This document shows, one piece after another, positions 7,251-11,314 of a DNA stretch of 11,314 nt. The notes below the pieces were generated by a model that made no database searches, was not told the DNA's origin, and saw nothing but the letters and a program-made list of their open reading frames with translations. The stretch covers positions 1 through 11,314 of the forward strand of contig CALPRR020000070.1 of assembly GCA_943326025.2 (NCBI GenBank), given 5' to 3'. Numbering within the stretch: position 1 is the stretch's first letter; the number at the start of each line of letters is the position of its first letter. The DNA is from Candidatus Kuenenia stuttgartensis. GTDB lineage: Bacteria; Bacteroidota; Bacteroidia; Flavobacteriales_D; Crocinitomicaceae. Position numbers and translations under genes: made by a program.

Positions 7251-8670
7251 ATTTTTTCTTATTCAATTGAATTTCTAAAGCAACAAAACTTGCACAAAAA
7301 GCCCAAATTGGAACAGCTGCTTTATCTGTATCTAAGAAATTATTTAAGACTGCATGAACATAATATGTCACCAAAGCAAGGATCATTGAAAGGATAATGA
7401 TGCGCATTTCTTTCTCTTCGATTGGCCAATTATTGTAGAGTGTAATTCCTTTATAAAAAATAGCAGCGATAATAAATAAAACACTAATTAAACCCATAAA
7501 TCCCATCTCAGCCATTGGTCCTAAATATTCACTATGTGCATTCCCTCCATCACCATTTGAAGTAGAAATAATCGTTAAGTTTTCTGGTTCTTGAAAGCGA
7601 GCATATTCAAAGGCATACGTTCCTGGTCCAAATCCAAAAACAGGTCTTGCTTCAAACATTGAAATAGCACATGACCATCTGTTTAAACGTTCTAAATTTG
7701 AGGCATCAGTTGTAACGTTGGTTGCACTTTGTAAACGTTCTCCAAAATCTTCAGTTGTATGTTCTGATTTATTTCTCGCCATTTCAATTTGAATAGCATC
7801 CCATGAAAAGAATAATGTAATACCAATAAACCCAACGATGGATGCAATTAAACTGAATTTGATTTTAAAATGTATCAATCCCCAAACTCCCACTGCAGCA
7901 AATACACTTAACCAAGCTGCACGTGTATAGGAGAAGTACAAAGCAATTAATGTAACAACGATGTAAATAATAAGAATTGCTTGTACCAGAGGTGTGTGTT
8001 TTTTAGAAAAATAAAGTCCAAATGTCAAAGGAACAATAAACGCTACCATGCAACCATAAATCGTATGATCTTTGAAAAACGGCCACATCACCCAATGACT
8101 TTCCTTTTCTCCAAAAGCGTATCCAGCATGTGTGAAAACAGTGTAAATCATGGCAATCATCATTCCTGAACAATACAACCAAATGAATGCTTTCACATTG
8201 ACTTCTTTTTTAAAAGCAATTGTTCCAAACAATAAAACCGGAACGATAAACCACAATCTAGCCAATAAAAATTTTAGAGAAGGAAGTACGTGTGTACTTG
8301 TGATAGAAGTAATGAAAATCCACAAAAGATAAAATCCAACGGCTATGATAATAGGATTTTTCCAGATTTCTTTTGGTAATATTCTAGTTTTCAATTGTTG
8401 TAAAACTAACAACAACATGATCCCAAATAACATTGGTTCTGTAGGAATAAATAATCCAAAACTTTTGGTGTACTCCTCAATATTAACTGAAATTGGCGTT
8501 AAAAAAGCAAGACTTAGAAACGTCCATTCTGTATAAAAGATGGCAAAATAAATCGCTAATAATCCAATGGAAGCCAATGAAAAATAGGCTTGATCTTGCC
8601 AAACAAAATAAAGCGTTAGCAGAGCATATAAAACACTCGCATAAATGATAATCGCTTCTTTCTTAAACAA
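7240..8670 (-). CDS. O-antigen ligase/polymerase family membrane protein (Wzy- or WaaL-like)
   Basis: A hydrophobic protein of 476 residues with about 12-14 predicted membrane segments. Family marks are YFSYTRAAWLSVF in a mid-protein helix, and a large periplasmic loop (about 295-395) containing RLNRWSCAISMF (R328, R331), PVFGFGPGTYAFEY and NAHSEYLGPMAEMGFMG with H379. This Wzy_C-type pattern occurs in enzymes that polymerise undecaprenyl-linked repeat units (Wzy) or ligate glycan to lipid A core or protein (WaaL and PglL-like). Adjacent Wzz and Wzx genes favour a polymerase, but the sequence alone does not decide. The start is TTG at 8670: the frame is closed by a TAA two codons upstream (8674-8676), which is also the stop of the wzz-like gene, and the first internal Met is about 80 residues in. 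Only 3 nt separate the two genes, so coupled translation is likely. Confidence 0.88.
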   Translation of the reverse strand: MFKKEAIIIYASVLYALLTLYFVWQDQAYFSLASIGLLAIYFAIFYTEWTFLSLAFLTPISVNIEEYTKSFGLFIPTEPMLFGIMLLLVLQQLKTRILPKEIWKNPIIIAVGFYLLWIFITSITSTHVLPSLKFLLARLWFIVPVLLFGTIAFKKEVNVKAFIWLYCSGMMIAMIYTVFTHAGYAFGEKESHWVMWPFFKDHTIYGCMVAFIVPLTFGLYFSKKHTPLVQAILIIYIVVTLIALYFSYTRAAWLSVFAAVGVWGLIHFKIKFSLIASIVGFIGITLFFSWDAIQIEMARNKSEHTTEDFGERLQSATNVTTDASNLERLNRWSCAISMFEARPVFGFGPGTYAFEYARFQEPENLTIISTSNGDGGNAHSEYLGPMAEMGFMGLISVLFIIAAIFYKGITLYNNWPIEEKEMRIIILSMILALVTYYVHAVLNNFLDTDKAAVPIWAFCASFVALEIQLNKKKLTQ

Positions 8671-8673
8671 GGC

Positions 8674-9669
8674 TTAAGCTATTTTTTTAAGTTCTTTGTA
8701 TTTTTCGTAGATCAATAATCCGAAAATCGTAAAGAAGAATGTCCCTAACGTTGATAATAGAACGATAATCATACGTTTTGGTTTGTCTTTTTTATCAGCA
8801 ACTACAGCTTTCTCTACAACGAATTTGTGAGTAAAATTAGTATAAGCATCAGATTCAGCTTGTTCATATGAATCTAAGAATTTTTCTAATTTGATAATTT
8901 TCTCATCTCTAACTTGTTCCAATCCATCGAATTTCGCACCGTATTTCAAGTTAACATCAATTTGTTTTTTCAAGAAAATTCTATCATCATTCGATTTTGC
9001 ATCGATGTAGGCTTGAAATAAATTCGTTCTTCCTTCTAATGATACAACACCTTGATCTCCTAGAGTATCTAATTGAGTCAATACATTTTTTAAATCTTGA
9101 TCTAATAAATCTTTTTTACGTTTATTGATCTCGTAAGCTGGAATTGTTCTTTCAGCTACCATATTATTTTTAACTGTATCGATCAAATCCACAATTTTAT
9201 TAGCAATTTCTGCTGCTAATTCTGGTTTTTCATCCAATACATCAATTTGAATCGATCCATAACGCGTTCTTGTAAAACTGATATGACCTTCATATTCCTT
9301 CATTAATTTGAAGTATTTATTTTGATCATTATCATCGATATTGTAATGTTTCATCAAATCAAATTGCGTAATGATTCGATCTCTAATTCTTGAAGATTGT
9401 AAAATTTGGACCAATTGTTCCGCTTGTTCTTCTTCACCAAAATCCATTGAAGAAGCTTTCGCATTTCGTTGTTCTGAAAATGAAACCGTACTAGTTGCAG
9501 CCGGGAAAACAATTGCTGACGATAAATATAAAGGGGTAATTAAAAAAGATACAACCGTTGACATTACTACTGCAATTGAACATGCAATAAATATTGTTTT
9601 ACGTTTTTTCCAAATAAAAAGGATTAAGTTTTGTCGATCTTTATCTAACTCGCTTTGATTGTGCTCCAT
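8674..9669 (-). CDS. wzz: Wzz-type polysaccharide chain-length determinant (inner-membrane PCP protein)
   Basis: A protein of 331 residues starting at ATG 9669 with a short cytoplasmic N-terminus. A first membrane segment lies at about 29-50 and a second at about 303-322, preceded by PKR. Between them is a mainly helical periplasmic domain, including the Wzz-like stretch VLDEKPELAAEIANKIVDLI and a Lys/Asp/Leu-rich coiled coil near 180-205. The tail after the second helix is about 10 residues with no Walker motifs or tyrosine-rich end. It is therefore the Wzz/PCP-1 type, not a Wzc-like kinase fusion. Such proteins form oligomers that set the modal length of polymer made by Wzy. Its stop is followed after 3 nt by the polymerase gene, in the same frame, and the flippase gene ends 107 bp upstream. 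That spacer contains a perfect 16-bp palindrome. Family assignment is strong; the polymer (O-antigen, capsule or exopolysaccharide) is not known. Confidence 0.88.
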   Translation of the reverse strand: MEHNQSELDKDRQNLILFIWKKRKTIFIACSIAVVMSTVVSFLITPLYLSSAIVFPAATSTVSFSEQRNAKASSMDFGEEEQAEQLVQILQSSRIRDRIITQFDLMKHYNIDDNDQNKYFKLMKEYEGHISFTRTRYGSIQIDVLDEKPELAAEIANKIVDLIDTVKNNMVAERTIPAYEINKRKKDLLDQDLKNVLTQLDTLGDQGVVSLEGRTNLFQAYIDAKSNDDRIFLKKQIDVNLKYGAKFDGLEQVRDEKIIKLEKFLDSYEQAESDAYTNFTHKFVVEKAVVADKKDKPKRMIIVLLSTLGTFFFTIFGLLIYEKYKELKKIA

Positions 9670-9690
9670 TATTTAATTTTTTGCTCTGCT

Positions 9691-9706
9691 AATTTAACGT
9701 TAAATT
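9691..9706. repeat. Perfect 16-bp palindrome in the wzz upstream spacer
   Basis: AATTTAACGTTAAATT reads the same on both strands. It lies 21 bp upstream of the wzz ATG inside the 107-bp gap after the flippase gene. This is a likely place for a regulator dimer site within the polysaccharide operon. No loop is present, so it is a poor RNA hairpin. The symmetry is certain; the function is inferred. Confidence 0.5.
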
Positions 9707-9776
9707 TTTGTTTCTAACGAAAACATTAACTACAAAGAGACGAATTTATTGTGAGTAAAAGAAAAATAATGAAATC

Positions 9777-11204
9777 TTAATCTAAAAACTGTTTTTTCAG
9801 TGAACTAACATCAATCATTTTAGTTAAAAATAAGATGGCAGTACAACATAAAATTTCACTTAATAAAACTACTGGTGAAGTATTTATTTTACTGAAAAAG
9901 TAAAAAACAGCAACCGTTAAAATTAAAAATAAAGCATAACGACCTATCAATTTCAATGAAAATTGAAATTCGAAGTTTTTAGCACAATAGGCAAACTGAA
10001 TTAAGGCAATTGAACTTTGGGTTGCAAATGTTGCCAAAGCAGATCCAGTAGCACCATAAATAGGAATCAAATATAAATTTAAGCTAACGTTGATGATGAT
10101 TCCAACGAATGAGAAAATATTCAAAAATCGTAAGCTTCCATTTGCAGTTAATAGTGTTCCAAAAATCAAGGTAAAGCACATACCAACGAAACTCAACATT
10201 AACCATTTAAAACTTCCAATTGATTGGCTTATTTCATCATTGTAAACAAGAGACAATACAAATTCACTGTTGAAATAACAAAAAATGGCAATTACGATTG
10301 AGCCACCAATTAATAAATTTCCTGCTGTCGTTAATAGTGGAAGTACTGAGGTTCGTTGTTTGATAATTTTCGAAAACAAAGGGAAAAGTAAATTTGAGAA
10401 AATCATTCCAAACAAGAAAAACGCATCTAAAAGTCGAAAGCCTTGTGCGAAAATTCCGGCTTCTTCTTTTCCGTTGGGATGAATACGCTCTATCATTACA
10501 GAATCGATTCGTGTATAAAACATCATCAATAAAATCAACAAAGCATAAGGAATACTTTTTTTAACGATCGCTTTTGAAAATGACCAATGCCAAGTAATTT
10601 TTGGTATTCCGATTTGTTTCACCAAAAGTATAAAAGCAATTAATGTTACCACTAAATAACAAATGGTTTGAATCCAAATAAACCACTCTATTTTGAAGTT
10701 ATCTTTTGAAATGAAGAATACAATTCCACAGAAAATAATTAGTAGTAAACGATCTAAAACAGATATAACGGATTCTGTTTTGAATAACAATAGTCCAGAA
10801 AAATGACTTCTGAAATAAGCAATCAAAGTCGTCAAAAACTGATTGAAGATTAAAAAAGCTAAAATTCCAAATTCATTAATCTTATATCCTAGTAAGAATG
10901 CAACAGTTAAAGTGATAGCTGTATAAATCCCGAACAATAGCAATCTAAAAGACAATAATTTTCCCATGTATCTACTTACGATATGCGGATATTGAGCAAT
11001 GTTTTTGGTTGTAAAGTTATTGATCCCTAAATCGAGAATGATATTGAAAAGAAACGTTAAGTTTAATAAGGAAAAGTAAATTCCATAATTAGCTGCTCCA
11101 ACTTTATTTTGAACGGTTGCATCGATTCCGAAAATAGCAATTGGCTTAATCAATAGATTAAGTGACAACATCAATACTAAATTTGAAATGAATTTTTTTT
11201 GCAT
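9777..11204 (-). CDS. wzx: Wzx-type polysaccharide flippase (MOP/MATE superfamily)
   Basis: A very hydrophobic protein of 475 residues with about 12-14 predicted membrane segments, the usual length for a Wzx/RfbX family member. The N-terminal region has the family pattern: a first helix, then NKVGAANYGIYFSLLNLTFL and LDLGINNFTTKNIAQY, as in oligosaccharide translocases of the polysaccharide-biosynthesis family. Later come charged loop residues (YTRIDSVMIERIHPNGKEEAGIFAQGFRLLD) typical of the central membrane helices. Such proteins move undecaprenyl-diphosphate-linked oligosaccharides from the cytoplasmic to the periplasmic face of the inner membrane, supplying the Wzy polymerase. It is first of the three polysaccharide genes in transcription order. 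The start ATG at 11204 has no clear Shine-Dalgarno sequence. Substrate cannot be inferred; a lipid-II-type or teichuronic-acid-type flippase is less likely given the Wzz and Wzy neighbours. Confidence 0.88.
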   Translation of the reverse strand: MQKKFISNLVLMLSLNLLIKPIAIFGIDATVQNKVGAANYGIYFSLLNLTFLFNIILDLGINNFTTKNIAQYPHIVSRYMGKLLSFRLLLFGIYTAITLTVAFLLGYKINEFGILAFLIFNQFLTTLIAYFRSHFSGLLLFKTESVISVLDRLLLIIFCGIVFFISKDNFKIEWFIWIQTICYLVVTLIAFILLVKQIGIPKITWHWSFSKAIVKKSIPYALLILLMMFYTRIDSVMIERIHPNGKEEAGIFAQGFRLLDAFFLFGMIFSNLLFPLFSKIIKQRTSVLPLLTTAGNLLIGGSIVIAIFCYFNSEFVLSLVYNDEISQSIGSFKWLMLSFVGMCFTLIFGTLLTANGSLRFLNIFSFVGIIINVSLNLYLIPIYGATGSALATFATQSSIALIQFAYCAKNFEFQFSLKLIGRYALFLILTVAVFYFFSKINTSPVVLLSEILCCTAILFLTKMIDVSSLKKQFLD

Positions 11205-11206
11205 CC

Positions 11207-11219
11207 TGAACGTTGAACG
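11207..11219 (-). repeat. Tandem CGTTCA repeat directly before the wzx start
   Basis: On the minus strand CGTTCA-A-CGTTCA ends 2 nt before the wzx ATG. Two exact 6-bp copies at 7-bp spacing sit where the ribosome lands. It may be chance, or a small regulatory element of the leader. No function is claimed. Confidence 0.25.
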
Positions 11220-11242
11220 CTATTTTTTTAAATTAATTTGAA

Positions 11243-11267
11243 ATAAAAATGAAATTTTGATTTTTAT
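11243..11267. repeat. 25-bp AT-rich near-palindrome upstream of wzx
   Basis: Arms ATAAAAAT and ATTTTTAT flank a centre that is itself symmetric, apart from one G-G mismatch (11251/11259). It lies 38 bp upstream of the wzx ATG. As RNA it would form only a weak all-A/U stem. As DNA it could be a protein site or a bent AT tract, and AT-rich composition raises the chance of accidental symmetry. Confidence 0.35.
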
Positions 11268-11314
11268 GCAACTCTTTATTGAAAACAGTTAATTTATTTT
11301 CAGCAACAACATAA

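Noticed and set aside
8674..8690. Run of seven A (minus strand) at the wzz end as a programmed frameshift site joining wzz and wzy
   Set aside because: The -1 frame meets TAA after six codons and the +1 frame meets TAG at once, and the polymerase is already in the zero frame, so slippage would not create a fusion.
9371..9658. 95-codon plus-strand open frame opposite wzz
   Set aside because: It lies entirely antisense to a well-supported gene and its translation shows no recognisable domain; it is most simply a shadow.
11233..11313. Tail of an upstream minus-strand gene (26 open codons ending in TAA)
   Set aside because: It is too short to tell from chance, and its last part runs through the AT-only near-palindrome. 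Sequence beyond 11314 would decide.

Overview
The window looks like chromosomal DNA from a member of the Bacteroidota, probably a Flavobacteriia-type organism. Base composition is AT-rich, roughly one third GC by eye. The genes lack clear Shine-Dalgarno sequences. One promoter fits the Bacteroidota consensus (TTG, about 20 nt, TAnnTTTG). The largest gene encodes a very long alpha-2-macroglobulin-like protein of the kind common in this phylum. Species cannot be assigned from the sequence alone.

Layout from left to right. (1) Positions 1-443, plus strand: the 3' end of a PD-(D/E)XK nuclease gene of the AddB/RecB-nuclease type, cut by the window edge. (2) Positions 526-1159, minus strand: a HigB/HigA-type toxin-antitoxin operon. 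The toxin comes first, the genes overlap by 17 nt, and a recognisable promoter with an 18-bp near-palindromic operator candidate lies just upstream. (3) Positions 1258-7170, minus strand: a 1970-residue exported alpha-2-macroglobulin-family protein with an intact CxEQ thioester motif (C1448-Q1451) and a Gly/Ser-rich bait-like linker. (4) Positions 7240-11204, minus strand: three envelope polysaccharide genes, transcribed in the order Wzx-type flippase, Wzz-type chain-length regulator, Wzy/WaaL-type O-antigen polymerase or ligase.

All genes except the nuclease fragment are read on the minus strand. The order flippase, chain-length regulator, polymerase, macroglobulin gives a complete export and polymerisation core for a lipid-linked polysaccharide, followed by a putative protease trap. 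No glycosyltransferases or sugar-nucleotide enzymes are in view; if present they would lie outside the window, most likely beyond position 11314. Wzz and Wzy lie in the same reading frame, separated by one TAA stop, and the polymerase has no ATG near its start, so it seems to depend on a TTG start and translational coupling. The toxin-antitoxin pair has its own promoter and is probably an independent module.

No stretch longer than 300 bases is without a gene. The spacers (444-525, 1160-1257, 7171-7239, 9670-9776, 11205-11314) hold the higBA control region, a perfect 16-bp palindrome before wzz, an 11-bp-spaced direct repeat upstream of the macroglobulin gene, and an AT-only near-palindrome before wzx. 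I see no tRNA, rRNA, CRISPR array or insertion sequence. The window is mostly ordinary envelope-gene territory; I do not see convincing evidence of a wholly new system.
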